The notes beneath the pieces were generated by a model. It was not told where the DNA came from and did no database searches. It worked only from the letters and a program-made list of their open reading frames with translations. A stretch of DNA of 64,000 bases from Aurantibacter crassamenti. Lineage in GTDB: Bacteria; Bacteroidota; Bacteroidia; Flavobacteriales; Flavobacteriaceae. Each line of letters opens with the position of its first letter. Position 1 is the stretch's first letter. The position numbers and the translations under genes were made by a program. Positions 45,497-54,315 of the stretch are shown here, one piece after another. Location of the stretch: NCBI RefSeq assembly GCF_016811105.1, contig NZ_JAFBGM010000002.1, positions 620,001-684,000 of the forward strand. Reading direction: 5' to 3'.

Positions 45497-46060
45497 ATGA
45501 CTAAGACAGATCTTATTCAAAAACTAGAATACATAAATCATACCCGTGAAAAAAGAGGGAAAATGGCCGAATTGGCTTTAAGTACGCCGAAAATGATTCC
45601 GCAATTATTAGAAATAGCTTTTGAAAAAAACAATAATATTTCTAATAAAGCTATTTGGGTTACTGAATATACTATCAAGCAAAATGTATCACTATTATTA
45701 CCATATTTAGATTTTTTTACAAATAACATACAAAACGTAAAGCAAGAACAAGGCATTAGGCCAATTGCAAAAATGTGTGAACTACTGCTTATAGATTACT
45801 ATTCAAAAAAAGAAACTGCTTCAAAAGATTCCGTAAAAAAAGTACATCTAGAACATATTACAACTGCATGTTTTGACTGGTTAATTGGTGAGCACAATGT
45901 TGCGCCAAAAGCTCATGCAATGACTTGTCTATATTTATTGGGTAATGATTTTGATTGGATACATCCTGAATTAAAAATGATATTAGAACAAAATTATGTA
46001 ACAGGAAGTGCAGCGTATAAAGCAAGAGCAAGAAGAGTTTTATCAAAACTAAAGCGTTAA
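45497..46060 (+). CDS. Helical-repeat protein preceding purB, function unknown
   Basis: A 187-residue all-helical protein with spaced hydrophobic helices resembling HEAT-like repeats (KMAELALSTPKMIPQLLEIAF, cut to parts; AIWVTEYTIKQNVSLLLPYL; SAAYKARARRVLSKLKR). I know no function. Databases tend to name such proteins after the neighbouring adenylosuccinate lyase, but nothing in this sequence is PurB-like. It is soluble, without signal. The purB promoter lies between the two genes. Confidence 0.75.
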   Translation: MTKTDLIQKLEYINHTREKRGKMAELALSTPKMIPQLLEIAFEKNNNISNKAIWVTEYTIKQNVSLLLPYLDFFTNNIQNVKQEQGIRPIAKMCELLLIDYYSKKETASKDSVKKVHLEHITTACFDWLIGEHNVAPKAHAMTCLYLLGNDFDWIHPELKMILEQNYVTGSAAYKARARRVLSKLKR

Positions 46061-46135
46061 AATCTCAAAATCAACCAGAAAACTAATAGACAGTTCATAA
46101 AAGGCTAATTTGACTATAAAACTATAATAGCAAAC

Positions 46136-46166
46136 TTTCAAACTCTCATTGTATTAGGTATCTTTG
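46136..46166 (+). promoter_or_regulatory. Bacteroidota-type promoter of purB
   Basis: TTTC (46136-46139), 19 bases, then TATCTTTG (46159-46166): one mismatch in the -33 box, exact -7 box. It lies 21 bases before the ATG. Confidence 0.6.
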
Positions 46167-46186
46167 CAGCTTTTAATATAGCATCT

Positions 46187-47530
46187 ATGTCATTAAACCA
46201 ATTGAATGCTATTTCGCCTATTGATGGGCGTTATAGAAACAAAGTAGATAATCTAGCACCTTTCTTTTCAGAAGAGGCACTCATTAAATATCGAGTTCAA
46301 GTAGAAATCGAATATTTCATAGCATTGTGTGAAATACCATTACCGCAATTGGCTGATTTTGACAATAGTAAATTTGATACGCTTAGAGAAATTTATACCA
46401 GTTTTGATACCGCTGATGCGCAGGAAATAAAAGATTTAGAGAAAACTACTAATCATGATGTTAAAGCCGTTGAATACTTTATAAAAAAGAAGTTTGATGT
46501 CTTAGGATTAAATACTTTTAAAGAATTTATTCATTTCGGATTAACATCTCAAGATATTAATAATACAGCTATTCCACTTTCAATGAAGGAAGCCATGAAT
46601 GCTGTTTATGTGCCACAATATTTTCAATTACTTGAGAAATTAGAGGGATTAGTAACCGAGTGGGCAGAAATTTCAATGCTAGCAAGAACACATGGTCAAC
46701 CGGCATCCCCTACCCGCTTAGGAAAAGAAATTGAAGTTTTTGTTGTTCGTTTAAAAGAACAATTCAACTTGTTAAATGATATACCAAGCGCAGCAAAATT
46801 TGGTGGTGCTACCGGAAATTATAATGCACATAAAGTGGCCTACCCAAATATTGATTGGAAAGCCTTTGGTCAAAAATTCGTTCAAGAAAAATTAGGGCTG
46901 CATCATTCTTTTCCAACAACACAAATTGAACATTACGATCATATTGCTGCATTGTTTGATTGCATGAAACGTATCAATACGATAGTTATCGACTTAGACC
47001 GAGATTTCTGGACGTATGTTTCTATGGATTATTTCAAACAGAAAATTAAGAAAGGTGAAATTGGATCTTCGGCTATGCCACACAAAGTAAACCCAATAGA
47101 TTTTGAGAACTCTGAAGGAAACTTGGGCATCGCAAATGCAATCTTTGAACACTTATCTGCCAAATTACCAATTTCAAGATTACAGCGTGATTTAACAGAT
47201 AGTACCGTACTTCGTAATATTGGTGTGCCTTTTGCACATACTATGATAGCATTTCAATCTACAATGAAGGGCTTGAATAAATTGCTTTTAAACAAAGTGA
47301 AATTTGAACAAGATTTAGAAAATAATTGGGCGGTTGTCGCAGAAGCTATTCAAACTATTTTACGAAGAGAAGCATATCCAAATCCGTATGAAGCTTTAAA
47401 AGGTCTAACGCGAACCAATGAGAAAATAAATCAGCAATCTATTTCAGGGTTCATTGATACATTAGAAGTTTCTGACGCTATTAAAACAGAATTAAAGGCA
47501 ATTACTCCAAGTAATTACACAGGTATTTAA
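46187..47530 (+). CDS. purB: Adenylosuccinate lyase
   Basis: Acts twice in purine synthesis, splitting SAICAR and adenylosuccinate to release fumarate, 447 residues. The superfamily signature GSSAMPHKVNP is at 293-303, with the flexible catalytic Ser loop; HFGLTSQDINNTA (about 122-134), ARTHGQPASPT (about 166-176) and the LRRE stretch near 399 are also present. Start confirmed by the conserved LNAISPIDGRYRNKV. Followed by a terminator. Confidence 0.98.
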   Translation: MSLNQLNAISPIDGRYRNKVDNLAPFFSEEALIKYRVQVEIEYFIALCEIPLPQLADFDNSKFDTLREIYTSFDTADAQEIKDLEKTTNHDVKAVEYFIKKKFDVLGLNTFKEFIHFGLTSQDINNTAIPLSMKEAMNAVYVPQYFQLLEKLEGLVTEWAEISMLARTHGQPASPTRLGKEIEVFVVRLKEQFNLLNDIPSAAKFGGATGNYNAHKVAYPNIDWKAFGQKFVQEKLGLHHSFPTTQIEHYDHIAALFDCMKRINTIVIDLDRDFWTYVSMDYFKQKIKKGEIGSSAMPHKVNPIDFENSEGNLGIANAIFEHLSAKLPISRLQRDLTDSTVLRNIGVPFAHTMIAFQSTMKGLNKLLLNKVKFEQDLENNWAVVAEAIQTILRREAYPNPYEALKGLTRTNEKINQQSISGFIDTLEVSDAIKTELKAITPSNYTGI

Positions 47531-47543
47531 ACCGAACATATAA

Positions 47544-47580
47544 GCATAAAAAAAGACCGCAATTGCGGTCTTTTTTATGC
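47544..47580. terminator. Bidirectional terminator between purB and mscS
   Basis: GCATAAAAAAAGACCGC and GCGGTCTTTTTTATGC form a long hairpin with T runs in both directions between the convergent genes. Confidence 0.87.
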
Positions 47581-47597
47581 TATTAAAAATCAAATTT

Positions 47598-48407
47598 CTA
47601 TTTATTGATTTGTACTTCATGTGGGTAAGGAATTTCGATACCAGCTTTGTCTAATGCTATTTTAGAATTTTCATAAGTAGCAAAGTATACATCCCAATAA
47701 TGTTCAGGAGCACAATATGGTCTTACTGCAAAATTCACTGAACTATCCGCAAGTTCCATAACATTTACTGAAGGTGCTGGATCTTTTAAAACCTTAGGGT
47801 TAGAAGTAAGAACCTCTAATAAAACTTCTTTTGTTTTTTTGATATCCTCATCATAACCAACACCAATAACGGTATCAACCCTCATTTTACCTTCCGCAGT
47901 ATAATTGATGATATTTCCGTTTGCCATTGCGCCATTGGGTACAATCGCTAATTTATTATCAGGCGTTATTAATTTTGTTGTGAAGATTTCAATTTCTTTA
48001 ACGACACCTAAAGTACCTTGTGCTTCAATTAAATCACCAATCTTATACGGCTTGAAAATTATTAAAAGCACGCCACCCGCAAAATTAGAAAGTGAACCTT
48101 GTAATGCTAAACCAATAGCAAGACCTGCTGCTGCTATTAATGCCGCAAAACTAGTAGTCTCTACTCCAAGTGTTGAAATAACCGTTATAATTAAGAAAAT
48201 GGTCAAAGCCCATTTTGCCAAACTCAAAAGAAACTTCTGAAGTGACTTATCGTATTCTTGAACAGTCATTCCTTTTGTAAGCAGTTTCATGAGTTTTTTA
48301 ATTACCCATGCACCAATTATATAAATCAATATTGCGCCTACTAGTTTTGGTCCAAATTCAACAATGAAATCTATTCCCTTGTCAATCCATACTTGTGCAT
48401 CTTCCAT
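47598..48407 (-). CDS. Small-conductance mechanosensitive channel, MscS family
   Basis: A 269-residue homoheptameric channel that releases solutes on osmotic downshock. Three transmembrane helices (about 17-40, 55-78 and 88-112); the third, pore-lining one has the Gly/Ala packing pattern AALIAAAGLAIGLALQGSLSNFAGG cut across 91-115, then the cytoplasmic beta domain with KPYKIGDLIEAQGTLGVVKEI and IPNGAM near 165. It is the last gene of its strand segment; a terminator separates it from purB. Confidence 0.95.
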   Translation of the reverse strand: MEDAQVWIDKGIDFIVEFGPKLVGAILIYIIGAWVIKKLMKLLTKGMTVQEYDKSLQKFLLSLAKWALTIFLIITVISTLGVETTSFAALIAAAGLAIGLALQGSLSNFAGGVLLIIFKPYKIGDLIEAQGTLGVVKEIEIFTTKLITPDNKLAIVPNGAMANGNIINYTAEGKMRVDTVIGVGYDEDIKKTKEVLLEVLTSNPKVLKDPAPSVNVMELADSSVNFAVRPYCAPEHYWDVYFATYENSKIALDKAGIEIPYPHEVQINK

Positions 48408-48513
48408 AATGTTCTTTTATTTTTTAGGTTATTCTTATGCTATTACGACACCAAAATAAGCAACAAGTCACAATTTGCCATTATTTTTATGAAGCGTTAT
48501 TATTTACTAACAT

Positions 48514-48550
48514 AAAAAAAGCCCTGTTCAGCTTATGCTGAACAGGGCTT
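48514..48550 (-). terminator. Terminator after the sigma/DUF4252 operon
   Basis: On the minus strand AAGCCCTGTTCAGC, an ATAA loop, GCTGAACAGGGCTT, then a T run, 18 bases after the stop. Confidence 0.88.
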
Positions 48551-48568
48551 ACAATTAAGCATAAAATT

Positions 48569-49105
48569 TTATTTTAAGAAGCTTCCAAGTTGCTCAAGAC
48601 CTTCACCTTTATAATTAGACTTTTGAATCGCTTTAATTAATTGCATCATATGTTGCGGCTTCATATTATCTCCTAAAACTCGAATAAGTGCAAAACCTTT
48701 TTCTTCACTATTACCATATATCACAACCTCATCAATTGCATCATCATCACCAAGATATTGTACACTTGCATTACCACCACCAAAATTAAACTTCATCAAT
48801 TCATTGAATTTATCATTTTTTAAAATACGTTTTACTACCTCTTTCTCTGCATTATATTCAACGTTATTTTCATTCGTTTTTTTAAAGGCCAAAATATTCA
48901 GTTTTTTTAACGACTGCATGGCTTCACGTTCACTTTCACTTAAATCAACATCAGCCAAATTCAAGACACTTGTTGGAACATCTAATTTTAAAAAATTTGG
49001 ATTTTCAGAATTGTCGATATAATATTCTTGCAAACTTTGGGTAGATGAACAGGCAGTGATTAATACCATGCACATCAATAATGATAGTTTTGTTATAATT
49101 TTCAT
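48569..49105 (-). CDS. DUF4252 family lipoprotein
   Basis: A 178-residue protein with lipobox ITAC (Cys19) and a DUF4252 domain (about 35-175; CSSTQSLQEYYIDN at the start, KKLNILAF, KFNELMKF and the ISYL-like VVIYGNSEEKGFALIRVLGDN near 125-145). Function unknown; DUF4252 proteins in this phylum usually sit behind an ECF sigma and anti-sigma gene, as here, so they are probably envelope proteins under its control. Last of the four-gene unit, 71 bases after the second DUF4252 gene, with a hairpin in the gap. Confidence 0.88.
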   Translation of the reverse strand: MKIITKLSLLMCMVLITACSSTQSLQEYYIDNSENPNFLKLDVPTSVLNLADVDLSESEREAMQSLKKLNILAFKKTNENNVEYNAEKEVVKRILKNDKFNELMKFNFGGGNASVQYLGDDDAIDEVVIYGNSEEKGFALIRVLGDNMKPQHMMQLIKAIQKSNYKGEGLEQLGSFLK

Positions 49106-49132
49106 GATGTAATAATTTTGATTGATGAATTA

Positions 49133-49163
49133 AAATAAGCCGTAGAAGATAAATTTCTACGGC
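49133..49163 (-). terminator. Hairpin between the two DUF4252 genes, possible attenuator
   Basis: On the minus strand GCCGTAGAA, a seven-base loop, TTCTACGGC, then TTATTTTAATT. The T run is broken, so it would reduce rather than stop read-through into the lipoprotein gene. Confidence 0.45.
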
Positions 49164-49176
49164 CTACAATTAGTTT

Positions 49177-49734
49177 TTACTTTTGCTTTTTTTCAGCAGC
49201 TTTACTCAATTGCTTACCACCTGGCAAGTCCATTTTCTCGGTAAGCTTTCCTATTTTACGCAAATCAATATCACCCGTTAAAGAAAGTAATACCGTTTCC
49301 ATTTTCTTACCTTCTATTTCGATGTTTTTATCAGCCATTCCGGTAACAAACATCAAGAGTTCTTTAACGTGATCATCATCTTTTCCTTCTTTTACATAAA
49401 ATTTCACATTAGAATCTCCATCACGAACACGCATCAACTCTTCATAAGTTGAACCTTTTAGCCTTGTTGTAACCCAACCATTCATATCATTAGAAATAGA
49501 AGCATTTGCGGTAGTAATTACCCTAAAGCTAGTAATGGATTTTACCAAGCTAAAAAAATCTTGTGCTTCTGGATCATCTGAATCAACGCTAATATTGGCT
49601 AGCATTTGAAACATCTTTGGTTGCATTGCCACAAAAGTTACATCGCTATTGTCTTCATATTTTTCAAAAATATCTTGACTGTAAATGAAGGTTGGCAATA
49701 TTGCCAGTAGTACTATAATTATTTGCTTTTTCAT
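49177..49734 (-). CDS. DUF4252 family exported protein
   Basis: A 185-residue exported protein with a Sec signal peptide (1-19, LLAILPTFIYSQ). DUF4252 domain with DIFEKYEDNSDVTFVAM at its start, ASISNDMNGWV, then the acidic KEGKDDDHVKELLMFV and IDLRKIGKLTEKMDLPGG. The longer reading from 49821 would put the signal peptide 29 residues from the start, so I use the ATG at 49734. It overlaps in promoter with the anti-sigma gene, 43 bases upstream. Confidence 0.87.
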   Translation of the reverse strand: MKKQIIIVLLAILPTFIYSQDIFEKYEDNSDVTFVAMQPKMFQMLANISVDSDDPEAQDFFSLVKSITSFRVITTANASISNDMNGWVTTRLKGSTYEELMRVRDGDSNVKFYVKEGKDDDHVKELLMFVTGMADKNIEIEGKKMETVLLSLTGDIDLRKIGKLTEKMDLPGGKQLSKAAEKKQK

Positions 49735-49777
49735 TGTATTAATTTTTATTGTTCGTAATTTAATTGAAGTAATCTGA

Positions 49778-50215
49778 TTAATTTTTTTGTATAAATCTAG
49801 TTGTGTTTTTCTCAAATTCATTTAAGTGAGAAAATTGATGGGTACCCTTATTAAAATTATCACCAAGCAATGCTAAGGCCTCTTGCGCTGCGGCAATTTC
49901 TTCAGGTGAGTACTCATCTTCAATAGCTGTTGGTTGATTAAAATACAACCCTGCACAAATTGCGACTGCAGCCGCGGCAGAATACCATCCGTAACGGTTC
50001 TTTTTCACCTTAGTTACTTCTGAGGTTAAAGGAACCTGTTTTGTAAAGCGTTCTTTTTTTGCACTTGCAAAGTATTGAAACATGGGGGCGTACTGTTCAA
50101 GATGTGGTGCTACACTTTCTTGTGAGAAGTACTCTTTTAATGTCTCTTCTTCAGCAACCGTAGTGGCAGCCTCGAAATACTTTTCTATTAACTTTTCTAT
50201 GTTATCTAATTCCAT
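49778..50215 (-). CDS. Probable anti-sigma factor with one transmembrane helix
   Basis: A 145-residue protein: an N-terminal cytoplasmic helical part (MELDNIEKLIEKYFEAATT, then EEETLKEYFSQE), a single transmembrane helix (about 78-92, GWYSAAAAVAICAGLYF) and a short outer part. That shape and its place directly behind an ECF sigma gene make it the anti-sigma factor, though no zinc motif is visible. I start at 50215; the 14-base overlap with the sigma gene suggests translational coupling. A start at 50248 would add 11 residues. Confidence 0.8.
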   Translation of the reverse strand: MELDNIEKLIEKYFEAATTVAEEETLKEYFSQESVAPHLEQYAPMFQYFASAKKERFTKQVPLTSEVTKVKKNRYGWYSAAAAVAICAGLYFNQPTAIEDEYSPEEIAAAQEALALLGDNFNKGTHQFSHLNEFEKNTTRFIQKN

Positions 50216-50711
50216 AACTGTGTTTTTCCAATAATTTTTCTCTAACAATTTTTCGTGCTCGTGATAACGCTACGCGTACTGCGGTAGGTTTCATTTCTAA
50301 CATTTCAGATATTTCATCTAAATCATACTGTTCTACATCTCTCAATTGTAATACCATTTTTTGCTGTTCAGGTAACTCTTCCATTATCCTTTGCACCCAT
50401 AAAACACTGTCTGATGCTTCTACTTGCTTTTGTAATGAACTATTATCATCAGTATAATTACTGTGTACTAACTTCAAATTTGATGCCTGTTTCGATTTTA
50501 AACGGTCAAGACAAAAGTTTTTAGTCATAGTCATCGCAAAAGCTTCTACATTTTTATAGCTACTGATAGCATTGCTTTTCGTCCATAGCTTTAATAATAT
50601 TTCTTGTGTTGCGTCTTCTGCTTCTTCAGTTGAGACTAACAATCGCTTAGCCATACGAAAAAGCTTGTCTTTAAAGGGCGTTACAATATTCAGAAATTCT
50701 GCTTGTTGCAT
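50202..50711 (-). CDS. ECF-type RNA polymerase sigma factor
   Basis: A 169-residue sigma-70 family protein with regions 2 and 4 only. Region 2 is MAKRLLVSTEEAEDATQEILLKLW (about 20-43 in two parts), and region 4 is LPEQQKMVLQLRDVEQYDLDEISEML (about 115-140), with VRVALSRARKIVRE after it. It heads a unit of sigma, anti-sigma and two DUF4252 proteins, so it is probably autoregulated and answers an envelope signal. No other target is visible in the window. Confidence 0.93.
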   Translation of the reverse strand: MQQAEFLNIVTPFKDKLFRMAKRLLVSTEEAEDATQEILLKLWTKSNAISSYKNVEAFAMTMTKNFCLDRLKSKQASNLKLVHSNYTDDNSSLQKQVEASDSVLWVQRIMEELPEQQKMVLQLRDVEQYDLDEISEMLEMKPTAVRVALSRARKIVREKLLEKHSYGIR

Positions 50712-50940
50712 TATTGGTTGTTGTTTTGCAATCCTTATTATGGGGTTACAAATTGAAGACGAATCATACTTAAAATTGTTACAAAATATTTTTTAATACC
50801 TCAGAAGTAAGTAATTTCACCACTTTTTGGCACTAATAAAGCAAATATTATAGCATTCTCTATACATTAAGTAGGGATTACCAGAACTCGGTTGTTATAC
50901 TATTAATTGCACTATTACCTGCAAAAGTAAACCCAAAAGC

Positions 50941-52470
50941 ATGAAAAATTCCCTATTCTTTCTTTTTACAATTATTCTTTTTATCTCAAGTTGTAAAAAA
51001 AATGATGATGTAGTTATTGACGAAGAAACTGAAGAAGTAAAAGATGTTGTGCTCGGAAATGAGGCCAATGATTTTACTTGGAAAGCCATGAATTCTTATT
51101 ATCTATGGCAAGATGAAGTAATTGAACTTGGTGATGATCGTTTTGCTGATAAGAATGATTATCATAAATTTTTAAACGGTTTTAATTCTCCAATCGCATT
51201 ATTTCAAACATTGAAATCACCAAAAGATCGCTTTAGTGCCATAGTTGATGATTATGACCTATTATTCAATGTATTATCTGGTGTATATACTACCAATGGT
51301 ATTGATTTTGTACTAACCCGACCACCTGAAGGCGGAAATAAAGTTGTCGGAGTGGTTCGATATGTAATAAATGACTCTGATGCTGCCACAAAAAATGTAA
51401 ACAGAGGTGATGTGTTTTATGCCGTTAATGGTGTTGAATTATTTGCCGAAACAGATATAGACGGCAACATCACTTCAAGTAACCTAGATTTATTAGATCC
51501 AGAGACTTTTACATTAAACTTCGCTGAGATTTCAGAAAATAACGAAACCGTACCAAACGATGTAAACATAGAGCTTACTAAAGCTGAAATAACAGAAGAC
51601 CCAATATTGGTTTCTAAAACACTTGAAGTTAGCGGCATAAAAATCGGTTATATCATGTACAATAGCTTTCCTTTTGATTCTGATATCGCCCTTAATGAGG
51701 CCATTGGTGTCTTGAAGAGTGAGAATATTGACGAATTGGTTTTAGATTTACGATATAACGGTGGAGGCAGCGGACAAACTGCTCAAAGACTTTGTAGTAT
51801 GATAACTGGTCAATTCACAAACGAGCTTTTAGGTAGAGATATGTGGAATGCCAAATGGAACAATATTCTAGGGTCTCAAGACTTTTTTGTTGATACCATA
51901 GATGAAACACCTATTAATCATCTAAATCTTGATAAAGTATATATTATTGCAACTGATGATACTGCCTCTGCGAGTGAATATGTACTAAACAATCTTGCAC
52001 CATATATAGATGTAATACATATTGGAGATGTCACTGTAGGTAAAAATCAACTATCGGTTTCCTTAGTTGACAATCCGGGTCAAGTATATAAAGAGGAAGG
52101 GCGGCAAGATTTACCTTTGCCTTATATTGTTTTAGGCGGAGAATACAAAACTGTTGAAAACTCAAATTCCAAACATAAATATGCCTTACAGCCCATAGTA
52201 GGGCAAGCACAAAACGCTGATGGCTTTGGAGAATTTACAGATGGTTTACAACCAGACTTTCTGCTACAAGAAAGTTTGGGCAACTTAGGGCAACTAGGTG
52301 AACAAGGTGAGCCCTTATTAGATTTAGCAATCGAAAAAATTACAGGTGTAACTTCAAAGGCCTCAAAATCGTATGTACCTGATAACATGAAAATAAAGAC
52401 CATAAGTAGTTCAACTAGAATGAAGCCATATGGTGGTACAATTCACAAAGGTTTTATTGGAATAAATTAG
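50941..52470 (+). CDS. S41 family C-terminal processing-type protease, surface lipoprotein
   Basis: A 509-residue peptidase. Lipobox FISSC, then CKKNDDVVIDEE, the acidic pattern of Bacteroidota surface-export signals, so it is probably on the cell surface. An N-terminal helical domain (about 40-150, FTWKAMNSYYLWQDEV) precedes a PDZ-like part and the S41 domain (about 225-420): ELVLDLRYNGGG, then Ser343 in TASASE and Lys368 in TVGKNQ, spaced 25 residues as in Tsp/CtpA. Complete. Paired with the similar gene at 52739. Confidence 0.93.
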   Translation: MKNSLFFLFTIILFISSCKKNDDVVIDEETEEVKDVVLGNEANDFTWKAMNSYYLWQDEVIELGDDRFADKNDYHKFLNGFNSPIALFQTLKSPKDRFSAIVDDYDLLFNVLSGVYTTNGIDFVLTRPPEGGNKVVGVVRYVINDSDAATKNVNRGDVFYAVNGVELFAETDIDGNITSSNLDLLDPETFTLNFAEISENNETVPNDVNIELTKAEITEDPILVSKTLEVSGIKIGYIMYNSFPFDSDIALNEAIGVLKSENIDELVLDLRYNGGGSGQTAQRLCSMITGQFTNELLGRDMWNAKWNNILGSQDFFVDTIDETPINHLNLDKVYIIATDDTASASEYVLNNLAPYIDVIHIGDVTVGKNQLSVSLVDNPGQVYKEEGRQDLPLPYIVLGGEYKTVENSNSKHKYALQPIVGQAQNADGFGEFTDGLQPDFLLQESLGNLGQLGEQGEPLLDLAIEKITGVTSKASKSYVPDNMKIKTISSSTRMKPYGGTIHKGFIGIN

Positions 52471-52738
52471 TTCTTTTCAAATAGTATTAACTAATCGAAT
52501 GAATTAACATGCAACAAATACTACTAGGTTAAAGTATCATTTTCCATGATAATACCGGTCTTAGTGAAGTTTATTAGGATAACTTTTTATGTTAATATGA
52601 GAAAATGCAAAACCATAAACTAAATAGACTCGTAAATACGTTAAGATTAAAGTGATAGCACAATATGGGTAATAAAACACTTGGAACGAAAATTGATACT
52701 TTGCTGTAAAAAAGAAGAAATCTATGAAAGGTAAGAAT

Positions 52739-54202
52739 ATGAATAAATATGTATTATTATTTATACTATCAGGTATAATGCTAGGTGGCTGTAAAAATGA
52801 TGATGCCATTATGATTAACCCTAACATACCTAGCCCTGATCCAAGTGCTAATGTTGTTGTACAAGACTTTATGTACAGAGCAATGAATACGTGGTATTTT
52901 TGGCAAAAAGATAAAGCTGATCTCGCTGATGATCGCTTTTCAAATACTGAAGATTACACCACTTTTTTAGCTTCAGAAACCGACCCAAGTGCTTTTTTCG
53001 AAAAATTAAAAGTTAGTGAAGACCGTTTTAGCCGTTCAAGTGATGATTATAAAACTTGGACCAATGCTTTAGCTGGTATTTCTAAGAGTAATGGATTAGA
53101 ATTTGGTTTGGTTCGATTAAACCAATCAGACAGTATCTTCGGAATTGTACGTTATATCATTCCGAATTCAAATGCAAGTACTAAAAGCATAAAAAGAGGT
53201 GATATTTTTATGGGTGTCAATGGTCAGGTTTTAACAGATGATAATTATATCAATCTACTTTTTGGAGATTCAGATACCTATACACTAAATATGGCTGATA
53301 TTGAAGATAATAAATTAACTGCTAATGATATTGAGGTTAGTTTAACCAAGGAAGAAGGTCTTGCTGAAAATCCGATATTTTTAGATAAGATTTTTGAAAT
53401 AGGCGGAAAAAAAATTGGGTATTTAGTTTACAATGCGTTCACTGATGAGTACGATGAAGAATTAAATCAAGTTTTCGGGCGATTCGTTGCTGGCCAAGTT
53501 GATGAATTAGTTTTAGACTTAAGATATAACTCTGGTGGTGATGTAAACTCTGCACGTTTACTTTCTAGTATGATTCACGGACTTCATACTGACAAAGTCT
53601 TTTTAACGCAACGTTGGAATGCCAAATGGCAAGCTTTTTTCGGAGAAGAACTCACCGATAATTTTGCTGATAAAACAAAAGCAGGCACCCAATTGAATAC
53701 GCTTAATTTGAGTAAAGTTTATATTATAGCAACATACGGTTCAGCGTCAGCAAGTGAATTAGTTATTAATAGTCTTAGACCGCATATGGAAGTTATTCAT
53801 ATCGGCGAAAAGACTAGAGGTAAAAATGAGTTTTCGCTTACGTTTGTAGATGACCCACAAAGCCCTTCATACCCATACCTTTTTTCACGAGGTAGAGAAG
53901 ATAAAATTAACCCAAGTAATAAATGGGCAATTCAACCTTTGTGCGGACGTAATGAAAACGCAGATGGTTTTTCTGATTACACATCAGGTTTAATACCAGA
54001 TGAACTATTACAAGAAGATTTAGCCAATTACGATGTTCTAGGTGATCAATTTGAGCCATTACTGGCAAAGGCAATTGAAGATATTACTGGCACTACTGGC
54101 AAGCGAAGCTTTGAAGTAAAAATGCCCGCTAATTTAATTACAGATTCTAAAATGTTCGCTCCGTTAGAAGATCGAATGTTTGTTTCTAATCCTTTTGAGT
54201 AA
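52739..54202 (+). CDS. Second S41 family protease, surface lipoprotein
   Basis: A 487-residue paralogue of the gene 268 bases upstream, with the same order: lipobox MLGGC and CKNDDAI (surface-export-like signal), helical N domain with FMYRAMNTWYFWQKDKAD, DELVLDLRYNSGGD, Ser337 in SASASE and Lys362 in RGKNEF. An ATG at 52724 would add five residues; I use 52739, which gives an n-region like its twin. Their sequences are far from identical, so the duplication is old. Terminator follows. Confidence 0.92.
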   Translation: MNKYVLLFILSGIMLGGCKNDDAIMINPNIPSPDPSANVVVQDFMYRAMNTWYFWQKDKADLADDRFSNTEDYTTFLASETDPSAFFEKLKVSEDRFSRSSDDYKTWTNALAGISKSNGLEFGLVRLNQSDSIFGIVRYIIPNSNASTKSIKRGDIFMGVNGQVLTDDNYINLLFGDSDTYTLNMADIEDNKLTANDIEVSLTKEEGLAENPIFLDKIFEIGGKKIGYLVYNAFTDEYDEELNQVFGRFVAGQVDELVLDLRYNSGGDVNSARLLSSMIHGLHTDKVFLTQRWNAKWQAFFGEELTDNFADKTKAGTQLNTLNLSKVYIIATYGSASASELVINSLRPHMEVIHIGEKTRGKNEFSLTFVDDPQSPSYPYLFSRGREDKINPSNKWAIQPLCGRNENADGFSDYTSGLIPDELLQEDLANYDVLGDQFEPLLAKAIEDITGTTGKRSFEVKMPANLITDSKMFAPLEDRMFVSNPFE

Positions 54203-54224
54203 AAACGAATTAGTAGTACAATAT

Positions 54225-54260
54225 AAAAGCGACCATGAATTTCATGGTCGCTTTTTTTAT
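54225..54260 (+). terminator. Terminator after the S41 pair
   Basis: AAAAGCGACCATGAA and TTCATGGTCGCTTTT pair nearly without a loop, then TTTTAT. Confidence 0.87.
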
Positions 54261-54315
54261 ATGACTATTTTTAATTCGACTAAAAATAAAAAAAGTCTAG
54301 AATTACATAAACTTA

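Noticed and set aside
45497-46060. Calling the helical-repeat protein adenylosuccinate lyase
   Set aside because: It lacks every PurB motif; the real purB is the next gene.
52561-52827. 88-codon minus-strand ORF upstream of the second S41 gene
   Set aside because: Overlaps the S41 start on the opposite strand and consists mostly of AT-rich intergenic sequence.
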